Below are positions 25,734 to 38,007 of a DNA stretch of 64,000 bases, piece after piece. The translations under genes were made by a program, and so were the position numbers. This DNA is from Actinomadura terrae (GTDB lineage: Bacteria; Actinomycetota; Actinomycetes; Streptosporangiales; Streptosporangiaceae): the NCBI RefSeq assembly GCF_022751215.1, contig NZ_JAICDG010000002.1:1240001-1304000 (forward strand). The letters are read 5' to 3'. A model generated the notes under the pieces. The model worked only from the letters and a program-made list of their open reading frames with translations. It had not been told where the DNA came from and ran no database searches. The number at the start of each line of letters is the position of its first letter. The first letter of the stretch is position 1.

Positions 25734-27710
25734 TCATTCGCGTTCGAGCGCGTCGAGCAGGGCCCGCATGTCCAGCAGCGCGGCGCGCGCCAGCTCGGTA
25801 ACGGCGTCCAGCGCGGCGCGTGCGTCCTCGCCGGTGCCCGACAGCCCCGCCTCGGCCGAGCGCACCAGCCGCGCGGTGTGGTCGAGGACGGTGGCGCGCA
25901 GCCCGAGCGCCACCCGGTTCCGCTCCGCCTGGACGGCCTCGCCCTCGCGCGCCGCCATCGTCTCGCGTGCCGTCGCCTCCCAACGGTGGCCCCGTCCGGT
26001 GACGGCCCGGCCCCACGCCCAGAACGGCAGCAGCACCAGCAGGCCGAAACCCCAGCCCGTCCCGAGCCCGAACGGGATGACGCCGGACGTCTGCTCCGTC
26101 TCGGGGTCGGTGACGATCAGCGTCGTGAACACCACCGCCCACGGGACGGCGCCCACGAACGGCGCGGGCCAGGTCGGGCCGCGCCGGGCGTGCCCCGCGA
26201 CCGCGTAGACCGCGACCATCTCGGCGGGGGCGCCGATCACCAGCAGCGCGAGGAGCTGCTGGGAGTGCGGCCCCACGGTGAGCGCGGCGGCGATGTCCAG
26301 GGCGGCGAGCGCGCCGAGCGCCAGGTAGGGGGCGCGGCGGCGCCACCACAGCGGGACGCCGCGCAGCAGCAGCAGGACGATGACCAGCGCCGCCAGGCCG
26401 GGCGAGGCGTCGCCGAGGAGCGGATCGGGCGGGGTGAAGGCCAGCAGCGGCGGCGCGGTCGCGCAGGCGGCGGCGACCGTCGCGTCCAGTACCTCCGGCC
26501 AGCCCAGGCGGTGCCGCGCGTTCCCGGCCGAGGTCGGCAGCGAGGCGCGCACCGTCCAGCCGCCGCCGGACGGGCCCGCGTCGAGGGTGCCGCCGAGCGA
26601 CCGGGCGCGCTCGCCCATGCCGGTGATGCCGCGCCCGGTGCCGAGCGCCGGGACGGTCGCGTCCTCGCCCGGCGCCTCGTTCGCGACCGTCAGCTCGACC
26701 GCCCCCGGGACGTGCCGGACCTCGACCGTCACCGGCGCGCCCGGCGCGTACCGCATCGCGTTGGTAAGGGACTCCTGGACGATCCGGTAAGCGGCCGTGT
26801 CCACCTCGGGACGCAGCCGCCGCACACGTCCCTCGACCGCCAGCGAGACCGGCACGCCGAGCCGGGTCAGGCCCTGGCAGAGCTGGGGAAGGCTGGCGTC
26901 GAGGCCGCCCTCGGGGACGTCCGGGCCCATCACGTCCACCAGCCGGGTCAGCGCCCGCAGGACGTCGCGCCCGGTGTCGGCGGCGGCCGACAGCGCCTCC
27001 CGCGCCATCTCGGCATCGCCGCCCCGGGCGACGGCGCCGCTGTGCACGACGACCGCGCTGAGGTGGTGGCCCGCGACGTCGTGCAGGTCGCGGGCGAGGC
27101 GTTCGCGCTCGGTCCCGGCGGCGGCGCGGTGGGCGCGCTCCGCCTCGGCGAGCTGCTCGGCGAGGGCCTGCCGCCGCCGCTTGTACTCCCGCCTGAGCTG
27201 CCCCAGAGCGGTGATCACCACGGCGGCCAGGACGCTCAGCACGGCGTTGAGCGCGAAGTCCGCCGGGCCGTGCAGCAGGGGCGCGGTCGAGGCGACCGCG
27301 ACCCCGCCCATGAGCGCCCCGCCGACCATCGCCGGACCCCGGCCCCGGTGGACCGCGAGCGAGTAGAGGGCGACGCCGTCCGCCAGGCCGCTGACCAGGC
27401 TGTCGGTGGTGCCCATCGCGAGGACGGCGACGGCCGAGCAGGCGATGGCCGCCGCGAGCACCGGCTCGGGCGCCGTCCGCCGCCAGATCAGCGCGACGCA
27501 CCCGGCGACGACGCAGGCGATCGCGACCATCCAGCGGCCCTGGGCCAGCCGCAGGTCGTTCAGCTCCGCGAGCCCCCAGTTCCCGACGAGCTGGAAGACC
27601 GCCAGCGCCGCGGGCACGGCGAAGTCGGCCACGCCCGGCCACGGCGTCGCCCCCCTCGGCACCCCCGGCGGCCGCGTGGCCTCCACCTCCGGCTTCCCCC
27701 GTTTCCCCAC
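25734..27710 (-). CDS. Orphan sensor kinase with a second, decayed kinase half
   Basis: This 658-residue protein is paralogous to the kinase at 21726-23663 and has the same plan. The first half has membrane helices (about 30-175), HisKA_3 with H210 (ERERLARDLHDVAGHHLSAV) and HATPase (TAAYRIVQESLTNAMRYAPG; LGTGRGITGMGERARSLGG). The second half has a new membrane domain (VPLWWRRRAPYLALGALAAL) and a DHp-like helix (AERNRVALGLRATVLDHTAR) in which Arg replaces His, and then it ends. No response regulator is adjacent, so it is an orphan and may signal to the regulator at 21058 or heterodimerise with its paralogue. The start is GTG. Confidence 0.9.
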   Translation of the reverse strand: MGKRGKPEVEATRPPGVPRGATPWPGVADFAVPAALAVFQLVGNWGLAELNDLRLAQGRWMVAIACVVAGCVALIWRRTAPEPVLAAAIACSAVAVLAMGTTDSLVSGLADGVALYSLAVHRGRGPAMVGGALMGGVAVASTAPLLHGPADFALNAVLSVLAAVVITALGQLRREYKRRRQALAEQLAEAERAHRAAAGTERERLARDLHDVAGHHLSAVVVHSGAVARGGDAEMAREALSAAADTGRDVLRALTRLVDVMGPDVPEGGLDASLPQLCQGLTRLGVPVSLAVEGRVRRLRPEVDTAAYRIVQESLTNAMRYAPGAPVTVEVRHVPGAVELTVANEAPGEDATVPALGTGRGITGMGERARSLGGTLDAGPSGGGWTVRASLPTSAGNARHRLGWPEVLDATVAAACATAPPLLAFTPPDPLLGDASPGLAALVIVLLLLRGVPLWWRRRAPYLALGALAALDIAAALTVGPHSQQLLALLVIGAPAEMVAVYAVAGHARRGPTWPAPFVGAVPWAVVFTTLIVTDPETEQTSGVIPFGLGTGWGFGLLVLLPFWAWGRAVTGRGHRWEATARETMAAREGEAVQAERNRVALGLRATVLDHTARLVRSAEAGLSGTGEDARAALDAVTELARAALLDMRALLDALERE

Positions 27711-27830
27711 GCGAACGACCCTACGGGTGATTTGCTCCGCGCTGACGTCCCGCGCGAGGACGGGGCGTGAAGGCCGAGCGGCCGGGTAGTCGTCCCGTTA
27801 CGCAGACCCCTCGACCCATTCGGTGAAACT

Positions 27831-28847
27831 ATGCCTGACGTGCGTGGTTGTGTCCGTGGGACGGCGGTCGCGGCGGGGGTCCTGCTGATGCTCGCCCTCC
27901 TCGGCCTGCCCGCCCGCGCCGCCCCGCCCGGCGATCCGGAGCCCGTCGCGCAGGAGAGCATCCCCACCTACGACGTCCGCCTGACGCTGCGCACCGACGG
28001 CATCCTCCAGGTCAGGGAGACGATCACCTACGACTTCGCGCGCGACGGCGAGCACGGGATCGTGCGGCGCGTCCCGTTCCGGCACGCGGACAGGCTCTAC
28101 GACGTCCGCGACGTCCGGGCCAGCTCCTCGACCGGCGCCCCCGCCCGGGCGCGGACGATCAAGCTGCTGCACGACGTCCAGATCAGCGTCGGCGACCAGC
28201 ACCGCGAGGTGCGCGGGCGGCAGGCGTACGTGGTCGAGTACGACATGGCGTGGGTGCTCACCCCCTACCCCGACCACGACGAACTGGTGTGGGACGCGAT
28301 CGGGGACGACTGGGACGTCCCGATCGGGAACGCGGCGGTGCGGGTGGAGGCGCCGGTGCCGCTGCGGCACGTGACCTGCCGGGCGGGCGCCCCCGGCCTG
28401 ACCACCCGGTGCATGCGCGACCGCGACGGCCCCTACGCGGTGGACTTCACCCAGAGCGGGCTGCGCCCGCACGAGGGGATGACGGTCCGGGTCCGGCTGC
28501 CCAAGAAGGCGATCGCGGTGCCGCCGCCCCGGTACGCGCCCCCGCACTGGACGGGCACCTGGGCCGGGACGGGGGTGCTCGCGCTGGCCGTCGGCGCGAT
28601 GGCGCTGGCGGCGCGGCGTCCGGTGCCCTACCGGCGGGCCGGGCGCGCGCTCGTCGCGACCGGCGCGCTGCTGGTCGTGGCGGACGTCGGCGACGACGTG
28701 GCCGAGCACGGCCCGTGGGCGTTCTCGCTCGGCGACCGCTGCCTGGCCGGGCTCGCCCTCATGATCGTCGGGACGGCGGTGGCGCGGGCCCACCGGCACC
28801 GGATGATCCAACATGCGGCGGGCACGCTCGGGGAGGACTACAGTTGA
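27831..28847 (+). CDS. DUF2207-domain membrane protein
   Basis: This 338-residue protein has a signal peptide (about 1-30, GTAVAAGVLLMLALLGLPAR). A DUF2207-type extracellular beta domain follows (about 40-230; YDVRLTLRTDGILQVRETIT and the FARDGEHGIVRRVP box). Three membrane helices close the protein (about 245-325). Members are common actinobacterial surface proteins of unknown function. It precedes wecA on the same strand with a gap of about 100 bp. That position and its cell-envelope character suggest, but do not show, a wall-related role. Confidence 0.87.
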   Translation: MPDVRGCVRGTAVAAGVLLMLALLGLPARAAPPGDPEPVAQESIPTYDVRLTLRTDGILQVRETITYDFARDGEHGIVRRVPFRHADRLYDVRDVRASSSTGAPARARTIKLLHDVQISVGDQHREVRGRQAYVVEYDMAWVLTPYPDHDELVWDAIGDDWDVPIGNAAVRVEAPVPLRHVTCRAGAPGLTTRCMRDRDGPYAVDFTQSGLRPHEGMTVRVRLPKKAIAVPPPRYAPPHWTGTWAGTGVLALAVGAMALAARRPVPYRRAGRALVATGALLVVADVGDDVAEHGPWAFSLGDRCLAGLALMIVGTAVARAHRHRMIQHAAGTLGEDYS

Positions 28848-28944
28848 TCGGTCGCCGGGCGAACCGATCGCCCCGCGCGATCGTCTACCAAGTGTCAAGC
28901 GGGCGTGTGGACCGGGCCAACACGGCGGAGGGGGGCGCAGGGGA

Positions 28945-30123
28945 GTGCGGGAGTACCTGCTCACCATCCTCGTCGCCGCCCTCGTCGCCTACCTGCTGAC
29001 CCCGACCGTCCGGCGGTTCGCGGTGTGGTTCGGCGCGCAGGCCGTGCCCCGCGACCGCGACGTGCACGTCATCCCCACCCCGCGGCTCGGCGGCCTCGCG
29101 ATGTTCGGCGGGATGGTGGCCGCGCTGATCGTCGCCTCGGGCCTGCCGGAGATGCGCAAGTACCTCGGCGACGGCGAGGTGGACGTCGGCCGGGCGCTGC
29201 TGATGTCGGGCGGCCTGATCGTGCTGATCGGGATGGCCGACGACCGCTGGGAGGTCGACGCCCTCACCAAGTTCGCGGGCCAGGTCGCCGCCGGCGGCAT
29301 CTTCATCATGCAGGGCATCCAGATCTACGCGCTGCCGCTGCCCACCGGCGAGGCGCTGACGCTGGCGCCCGCCTACGGGGTGCCGCTCACGGTCTTCATC
29401 GTGGTCGCGACGATCAACGCGGTGAACTTCATCGACGGCCTGGACGGCCTGGCCGCGGGCGTCGTCGGGATCGCCGCGCTGGCCCTGTTCACCTACGCCT
29501 ACCTGCTGTCCAAGAGCCACGGGATGACGACGCTGAGCGGCGCGACGCTCACCGCCGCGATCCTGTTCGGGATGTGCGCGGGCTTCCTGCCGCACAACTT
29601 CAGCCCCGCCAAGATCTTCATGGGCGACACCGGCTCGATGCTGATCGGGCTGCTGCTCAGCGCGTCCACGATCATGCTGACCGGACGGTTCGACCCGGCC
29701 GTCCTCGCGGGCGGGCTGTTCCCCTTCTACGTGCCGCTGCTGCTGGTCCCGGCGGTCGCCGCCGTTCCGTTCACCGACATGCTGCTCGCGGTGTGGCGGC
29801 GCACCAACCAGGGCAGGTCGCCGTTCTCGCCCGACAAGCAGCACCTGCACCACCGGCTGCTGGAACTCGGGCACTCCACCCGCCGCGCCGTCCTGATCAT
29901 GTACTTCTGGGTGGGCCTGCTCGGCTCCGGGCTGATCGCGCTCGCGGTGGTCAAGCAGACGCTGGTCACGCTGCTGGCCACGCTGGCGGTCGCGCTCGGC
30001 GGGATGCTGCTGATGCTCGCCACCCCGGGGCGGCGCCGCCGCCGGAAGAACGGCGCCGCCGACCGGGGAGCGCCGGCCGGGGACGGCGACCGGTCGGCGG
30101 ACCGTCCCTCGATGCCGGTTTAG
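28945..30123 (+). CDS. wecA: Undecaprenyl-phosphate GlcNAc-1-phosphate transferase (WecA/Rfe family)
   Basis: It transfers a sugar-1-phosphate from a UDP-sugar to a polyprenyl phosphate, starting cell-wall polymer or linkage-unit synthesis at the membrane. The GTG at 28945 after GGGGGCGCAGGGGA gives 392 residues with about eleven membrane helices. Catalytic signatures are DDRWEVDAL, NAVNFIDGLDGLAAG, FMGDTGSMLIG and the HLHHRLLELG loop. This corresponds to rfe (Rv1302) of mycobacteria, which also lies just before the atp operon. The C-terminal tail is Arg/Gly/Asp-rich. Confidence 0.94.
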   Translation: MREYLLTILVAALVAYLLTPTVRRFAVWFGAQAVPRDRDVHVIPTPRLGGLAMFGGMVAALIVASGLPEMRKYLGDGEVDVGRALLMSGGLIVLIGMADDRWEVDALTKFAGQVAAGGIFIMQGIQIYALPLPTGEALTLAPAYGVPLTVFIVVATINAVNFIDGLDGLAAGVVGIAALALFTYAYLLSKSHGMTTLSGATLTAAILFGMCAGFLPHNFSPAKIFMGDTGSMLIGLLLSASTIMLTGRFDPAVLAGGLFPFYVPLLLVPAVAAVPFTDMLLAVWRRTNQGRSPFSPDKQHLHHRLLELGHSTRRAVLIMYFWVGLLGSGLIALAVVKQTLVTLLATLAVALGGMLLMLATPGRRRRRKNGAADRGAPAGDGDRSADRPSMPV

Positions 30124-30558
30124 TCCCGTCCTTTTATCCCGGTCTGGTGGGCCTAGTCCGATCCATCTAGTCCGATCGCGCCGGTCGGCCCGGGGATGCC
30201 TCCGGACTTGGTGGGAAATGTCCGGAGAGTGACTGTTCGCCGAACATTGTCCAACCGAGTGTGAGACCCGCCGAGCGGGGTAGATGGTCGGGAAATCCCC
30301 TCGTGGTGACGCAAACCACCCCCGGTTCGTCACGCGGTGTGTTCGCTCCCGGTCCTCCGCACCGGCGGAGGCGTTCGGGGCGTCCGCCGGAATCTCCCTC
30401 CTGACCTGGGTTAAGGTCCGTGGTGCGAGCGCGGCCGCCCGGCGGGCCCGGCGGTGGGTCCATCGCGTTACCTCTAGGGTAATTGTGGACATTCCGGACG
30501 CTTGTGATACCTTTCACGAACAAGAGACGGACACTGACCGTGACCAGCCGGAGCCCTC
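30124..30558 (+). promoter_or_regulatory. Promoter region of the atp operon
   Basis: This 435-bp gap has no credible gene. TTGTGG (30483-30488) and GATACC (30506-30511, inside TGTGATACC) are 17 bp apart and would start transcription about 40 bp before atpI. A perfect inverted repeat TGTTCG-C-CGAACA (30234-30246) may bind a regulator. Nothing else was recognised. Confidence 0.4.
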
Positions 30559-30978
30559 ATGCAACCTTCCGACGCCCGGATTCTCCGCGGCGCCGCGATC
30601 CCGACCGCGGTAGTCGGGGTGGGCGCCATTCTGATCGGCCTGCTGGCCGCCGGCGCCAAGGGCGCTCTGGCGGCGGCGTTCGCCGCGGTCGTGGTGACCG
30701 CCTTCTTCTCGGCCAGCGCCCTCGTGGTGGCCTGGGCTTCCAAGATCTCCTCGCAGACCATGATGCTGGCCGCGCTCGCGAGCTACGTGGTGAAGATCCT
30801 CGTGGTGATGGTGCTGGTCACGACCATGGACCGGGTCTCGATCTGGAACACCACCGTCTTCGGCTGGACGGTCGTCGGGCTCGCCCTGACCTGGATCGCC
30901 GCCGAGTTCCGCGTCGCCATGCAGCGGGGGAGGCCCTACATTGACGAGCCCGAGAACGTGCTCGACCGGAGTCCGTGA
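30559..30978 (+). CDS. atpI: ATP synthase protein I-like membrane protein
   Basis: This 139-residue protein has four membrane helices (about 10-30, 35-58, 68-88 and 95-115), the size and topology of AtpI. AtpI-family proteins precede atpB and are thought to help c-ring assembly or magnesium supply. The start follows CCGGAG. It corresponds in place to Rv1303. A second small AtpZ/AtpI-like protein follows at 31087, so the two may share this role. Assignment rests on position and topology rather than on strong motifs. Confidence 0.78.
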   Translation: MQPSDARILRGAAIPTAVVGVGAILIGLLAAGAKGALAAAFAAVVVTAFFSASALVVAWASKISSQTMMLAALASYVVKILVVMVLVTTMDRVSIWNTTVFGWTVVGLALTWIAAEFRVAMQRGRPYIDEPENVLDRSP

Positions 30979-31086
30979 TGAACCGTGCGCGGACCGCACC
31001 GGCTCCAGCCCCGGCCCCGCGGCCGGACCCGTCGGACTACTCCAATATGACCACCGCCGGGATGGCCTGCTATCGTCCGGAGCGCG

Positions 31087-31311
31087 ATGAGCGAGCAGAA
31101 ACGTCGGCCGGAGGACGGCCAACGGGAATTCGCCGACGCCGCCTGGTCCGCGCCCAGCTACCTTCTCTCCGGGATGGCTATTTGGGGCGGTCTCGGCTGG
31201 TTGCTGTCCAAGTGGACGGGACTGATCTGGTTCACCCCGATCGGCCTGGTCATCGGCGTCGTGCTCGCCATCTACCTGATCTACGTGAAGTACGGCCGCC
31301 ATCCCCTCTGA
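31087..31311 (+). CDS. AtpZ/AtpI-family protein
   Basis: This 74-residue protein has two membrane helices (YLLSGMAIWGGLGWLLSKW at about 25-43, and FTPIGLVIGVVLAIYLIYV at about 49-67) with the WGGLGWLLSKW glycine motif of the PF09527 AtpZ/AtpI family. It begins with ATG after CCGGAG. It lies 61 bp before atpB and is probably in the operon leader. The family is linked to c-ring assembly or magnesium/calcium handling. Confidence 0.82.
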   Translation: MSEQKRRPEDGQREFADAAWSAPSYLLSGMAIWGGLGWLLSKWTGLIWFTPIGLVIGVVLAIYLIYVKYGRHPL

Positions 31312-31372
31312 GCGGCCTCGCCGCCGAGGAAGCCTACGTGATCCATCACCACATTGATGAAGGGAACGCCGC

Positions 31373-32501
<1,129 letters not shown>

Positions 32502-32535
32502 TCACGGGTCCTGAACCCGAGGAAGGGCTGAAGAC

Positions 32536-33093
32536 ATGATCACAGCGGCTTCCGTTCTCGCGGCGGAGGAGAACAACCCCCTCGTCCCGCACCCGTACGA
32601 GCTCGTCGTCGGGATCTTCTCGTTCCTCGTCGTCCTGGTCGTCGTCGGCAAAATCCTCACCCCGCGCATCCAGAAGACCCTTCAGGAGCGCACCGAGGCG
32701 ATCGAGGGCGGGCTGCTGCGGGCCGAGAAGGCCCAGGAGGAGGCGCGCCAGACGCTGGAGAGCTACCAGGCTCAGCAGCGTGACGGCCAGCTCGAGGCCT
32801 CCCGGCTGCGCAAGAAGGCCGAGGAGCAGGGCGCTCAGATCATCGCGGAGATGAAGGAGCAGGCCCAGGCCGAGGCGCGCCGGATCATCGACGCCGCCAA
32901 GGCGCAGATCGAGGCGGAGCGCCAGCAGGCGCTCCAGTCGCTGCGGGCCGAGATCGGCGCGATGTCGGTCGACCTGGCCGGTCGCGTGGTGGGCGAGTCC
33001 CTGGAGGACAGCGCCCGCCAGAGCCGGGTGGTCGACCGGTTCCTCGAAGAGCTTGAGGAGCGCGCGCGCACGCAGGAGCAGATCACATCATGA
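32536..33093 (+). CDS. atpF: ATP synthase Fo subunit b
   Basis: This 185-residue protein has one N-terminal membrane helix (YELVVGIFSFLVVLVVVGKI, about 21-40) followed by a long charged coiled coil (QKTLQERTEAIEGGLLRAEK onward) that forms the peripheral stalk with delta. Its stop overlaps the atpH start (ATGA). Actinobacteria often have a b-like extension on the delta protein; here delta is 275 residues. Confidence 0.97.
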   Translation: MITAASVLAAEENNPLVPHPYELVVGIFSFLVVLVVVGKILTPRIQKTLQERTEAIEGGLLRAEKAQEEARQTLESYQAQQRDGQLEASRLRKKAEEQGAQIIAEMKEQAQAEARRIIDAAKAQIEAERQQALQSLRAEIGAMSVDLAGRVVGESLEDSARQSRVVDRFLEELEERARTQEQITS

Positions 33094-33917
33094 CCATCAC
33101 GGGAGCGGTGAGCAGGGCGTCGCTGGCCGAGGCCAGGGAGCAGTTCGAGTCGGTCGTTGACTCGGGCGGTCCCGACCTGGCCCAGCTCGGCGGCGACCTG
33201 TTCGCGGTGCTGCACCTGATCGACCGCGAGCACGGTCTGCGGCGGGCGGTCTCCGACCCGGCGCGCGACGGCGCCGACAAGGCGCAGCTCGTGCGGATCC
33301 TGCTGGAGGGCAAGGTGTCGCCGGCCGCTCTCGGGCTGGTCGCCGACATCGTCCGGCTGCGCTGGTCGAAGCCGTCGGAGCTGTCGGACGCGGTGGAGAC
33401 CCTCGCGGTCACCGCCGAGGCCGCGCGCGCCGAGGCCGAGGGGCGCATCGACGACCTGGAGGACGAGCTGTTCCGGTTCTCCCGGGTCATCGAGAGCGAG
33501 ATCGCGCTGCGCGGCGCGCTCGCCGCGCCCGGCCTGCCGGACGAGCGCAAGCTGGGCCTGGTGCAGGCGCTGCTGGAGGGCAAGGTCACGCCGTCCGCGC
33601 TGGCGCTGATCACCGAGCTGGTGCTGCGCCCGCGAGGACGTAGCCTGGAAGGCGGGCTGGCCGAATACGGCAAGACCGTCGCCCAGCGCCGACAGCGGCT
33701 GGTGGCGCTCGTCCGTACCCCGGTCGAGCTGTCGGAGGAGCAGCGCGCCCGGCTGGCCGCGGTGCTCGCCGCCGCCTACGGCCACGACGTACACCTGAAC
33801 ATCGAGCTCGACCCCACGGCGATCGGCGGCCTGTCGATCGAGATCGGGGACGAGATCATCGACGGCACGATCGCCGGACGGCTGGACGATGTCCGCCGGC
33901 GGCTCGGCACCGGCTGA
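33090..33917 (+). CDS. atpH: ATP synthase F1 subunit delta
   Basis: This 275-residue protein is longer than the roughly 180 residues of typical delta but matches actinobacterial delta, which carries an extra N-terminal domain. The repeated sequence LLEGKVSPAALGLVADIVRL (about 71-90) and LLEGKVTPSALALITELVLR (about 165-184) shows the internal duplication directly. The classic C-terminal delta segment follows (LNIELDPTAIGGLSIEIGDE). It anchors F1 to the b-stalk. The ATG overlaps the atpF stop. Confidence 0.96.
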   Translation: MTITGAVSRASLAEAREQFESVVDSGGPDLAQLGGDLFAVLHLIDREHGLRRAVSDPARDGADKAQLVRILLEGKVSPAALGLVADIVRLRWSKPSELSDAVETLAVTAEAARAEAEGRIDDLEDELFRFSRVIESEIALRGALAAPGLPDERKLGLVQALLEGKVTPSALALITELVLRPRGRSLEGGLAEYGKTVAQRRQRLVALVRTPVELSEEQRARLAAVLAAAYGHDVHLNIELDPTAIGGLSIEIGDEIIDGTIAGRLDDVRRRLGTG

Positions 33918-33957
33918 CGCCGGGCCGGGCTGACCCCAAGGGAGCAAGAGAGGAATC

Positions 33958-35595
33958 ATGGCGGAGCTGACGATCCGTCCGGACGAGATCCGGAACGCGC
34001 TGGAGCGCTTCGTCCAGTCGTACGAGCCTGAGGCCGCCGCGCGCGAAGAGGTCGGCACCGTTGTCGATTCCGGCGACGGTATCGCCCACGTCGAGGGGCT
34101 GCCCTCCGCGATGGCGAACGAGCTCCTCGAGTTCGAGGACGGTACGCGTGGCCTGGCTCTGAACCTGGACGTCCGTGAGATCGGCGCCGTTGTCCTGGGT
34201 GACTTCAGCAAGATCGAGGAGGGCCAGAAGGTCCGCCGGACCGGCGAGGTCCTCTCGGTCCCGGTCGGCGACGGCTTCCTCGGCCGAGTCGTGGACTCGC
34301 TGGGCAACCCGCTGGACGGCAAGGGCCCGATCGAGAGCACCGAGCGCCGCGCGCTCGAACTACAGGCGCCCACCGTCGTGCAGCGCCAGTCGGTCAGCGA
34401 GCCGTTGCAGACCGGCATCAAGGCGATCGACGCGATGACCCCGATCGGCCGCGGCCAGCGCCAGCTGATCATCGGTGACCGGCAGACGGGCAAGACGACC
34501 GTCGCCGTGGACACCATCATCAACCAGCGCGAGGCGTGGGAGTCGGGCGACGAGAGCAAGCAGGTCCGCTGCATCTACGTCGCGGTGGGCCAGAAGGGCT
34601 CGACGATCGCGAACGTCCGCCGCTCCCTGGAGGAGGCCGGCGCGCTGGAGTACACCACGATCGTGGCGGCCCCCGCGTCCGAGCCGGCGGGCTACAAGTA
34701 CATCGCCCCCTACACCGGGTCGGCGATCGGCCAGCACTGGATGTACCAGGGCAAGCACGTCCTGATCGTCTTCGACGACCTGTCCAAGCAGGCCGAGGCC
34801 TACCGCGCGGTGTCGCTGCTGCTGCGCCGCCCGCCGGGCCGCGAGGCCTACCCGGGCGACGTGTTCTACCTGCACTCGCGTCTGCTGGAGCGCTGCGCGA
34901 AGCTGTCGGACGACCTCGGCGCCGGTTCGATGACGGGTCTGCCGATCATCGAGACCAAGGGCAACGACGTGTCGGCCTACATTCCGACGAACGTCATCTC
35001 GATCACCGACGGCCAGTGCTTCCTGGAGACCGACCTGTTCAACCAGGGCGTCCGGCCGGCGATCAACGTCGGTATCTCGGTGTCCCGGGTCGGCGGCTCG
35101 GCGCAGATCAAGGCGATGCGCAAGGTCGCCGGTACGCTGCGCCTCGCGCTGTCGCAGTTCCGCGACCTGGAGGCGTTCGCCGCGTTCGCCTCCGACCTGG
35201 ACGCGGCGTCCCGCGCCCAGCTCGACCGCGGTGCCCGCCTCGTGGAGCTGCTCAAGCAGCCGCAGGGCAGTCCGTTCCCGGTCGAGCAGGAGGTCGTGTC
35301 GGTGTGGGCCGGCACGTCCGGCGCGCTGGACGACGTGCCCGTCGCCGACATCCGCCGCTTCGAGCGGGAGTTCCTCGACCACGTCGAGCGCGAGGAGGGC
35401 GGTCTGCTGACCTCCATCCGCGAGACGGGCCAGCTCTCCGACGACGGCCTCACCAGCCTCAAGAACGCCATCACGGAGTTCAAGAAGGGCTTCCAGACCA
35501 GCGAGGGCGACCTGCTGGGCGCGGAGGAGGCCGTCGAGGCGATCGACGACGAGGCCGTCCAGCAGGAGACGATCACCCGCGCCAAGAAGAGCTGA
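33958..35595 (+). CDS. atpA: ATP synthase F1 subunit alpha
   Basis: This 545-residue non-catalytic nucleotide-binding subunit has the N-terminal barrel ([17 protein letters not shown]), the P-loop [15 protein letters not shown] (about 179-193), the arginine finger region [19 protein letters not shown] and a C-terminal helical domain extended as in actinobacteria ([20 protein letters not shown]). The Shine-Dalgarno is GAGAGGAA before the ATG. Confidence 0.98.
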   Translation: MAELTIRPDEIRNALERFVQSYEPEAAAREEVGTVVDSGDGIAHVEGLPSAMANELLEFEDGTRGLALNLDVREIGAVVLGDFSKIEEGQKVRRTGEVLSVPVGDGFLGRVVDSLGNPLDGKGPIESTERRALELQAPTVVQRQSVSEPLQTGIKAIDAMTPIGRGQRQLIIGDRQTGKTTVAVDTIINQREAWESGDESKQVRCIYVAVGQKGSTIANVRRSLEEAGALEYTTIVAAPASEPAGYKYIAPYTGSAIGQHWMYQGKHVLIVFDDLSKQAEAYRAVSLLLRRPPGREAYPGDVFYLHSRLLERCAKLSDDLGAGSMTGLPIIETKGNDVSAYIPTNVISITDGQCFLETDLFNQGVRPAINVGISVSRVGGSAQIKAMRKVAGTLRLALSQFRDLEAFAAFASDLDAASRAQLDRGARLVELLKQPQGSPFPVEQEVVSVWAGTSGALDDVPVADIRRFEREFLDHVEREEGGLLTSIRETGQLSDDGLTSLKNAITEFKKGFQTSEGDLLGAEEAVEAIDDEAVQQETITRAKKS

Positions 35596-35601
35596 TCGAC
35601 G

Positions 35602-37931
<2,330 letters not shown>

Positions 37932-37936
37932 TCCGC

Positions 37937-37980
37937 TCCGGCGCGGCCGGGCCTTTTAGTAGGGGCCTGGCCGCGCCGGA
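37937..37980 (+). terminator. Strong hairpin between atpD and atpC
   Basis: TCCGGCGCGGCC (37937-37948) pairs perfectly with GGCCGCGCCGGA (37969-37980), and five more pairs (one G-T) extend the stem inwards to 17 bp, around a T-rich loop. No T run follows. It may attenuate atpC expression or protect the upstream mRNA 3' end. Confidence 0.7.
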
Positions 37981-38007
37981 ACAGCTCCAGTATTCGGAGG
38001 AGAGACA

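Noticed and set aside
30234-30246. LexA (SOS) box upstream of the atp operon
   Set aside because: The palindrome is TGTTCG-C-CGAACA; the actinobacterial SOS box has CGAAC and GTTCG in the reverse order with a 4-bp spacer.
28885-30492. 535-codon minus-strand frame opposite wecA
   Set aside because: Antisense to a conserved membrane protein; His/Arg/Glu-rich without domains.
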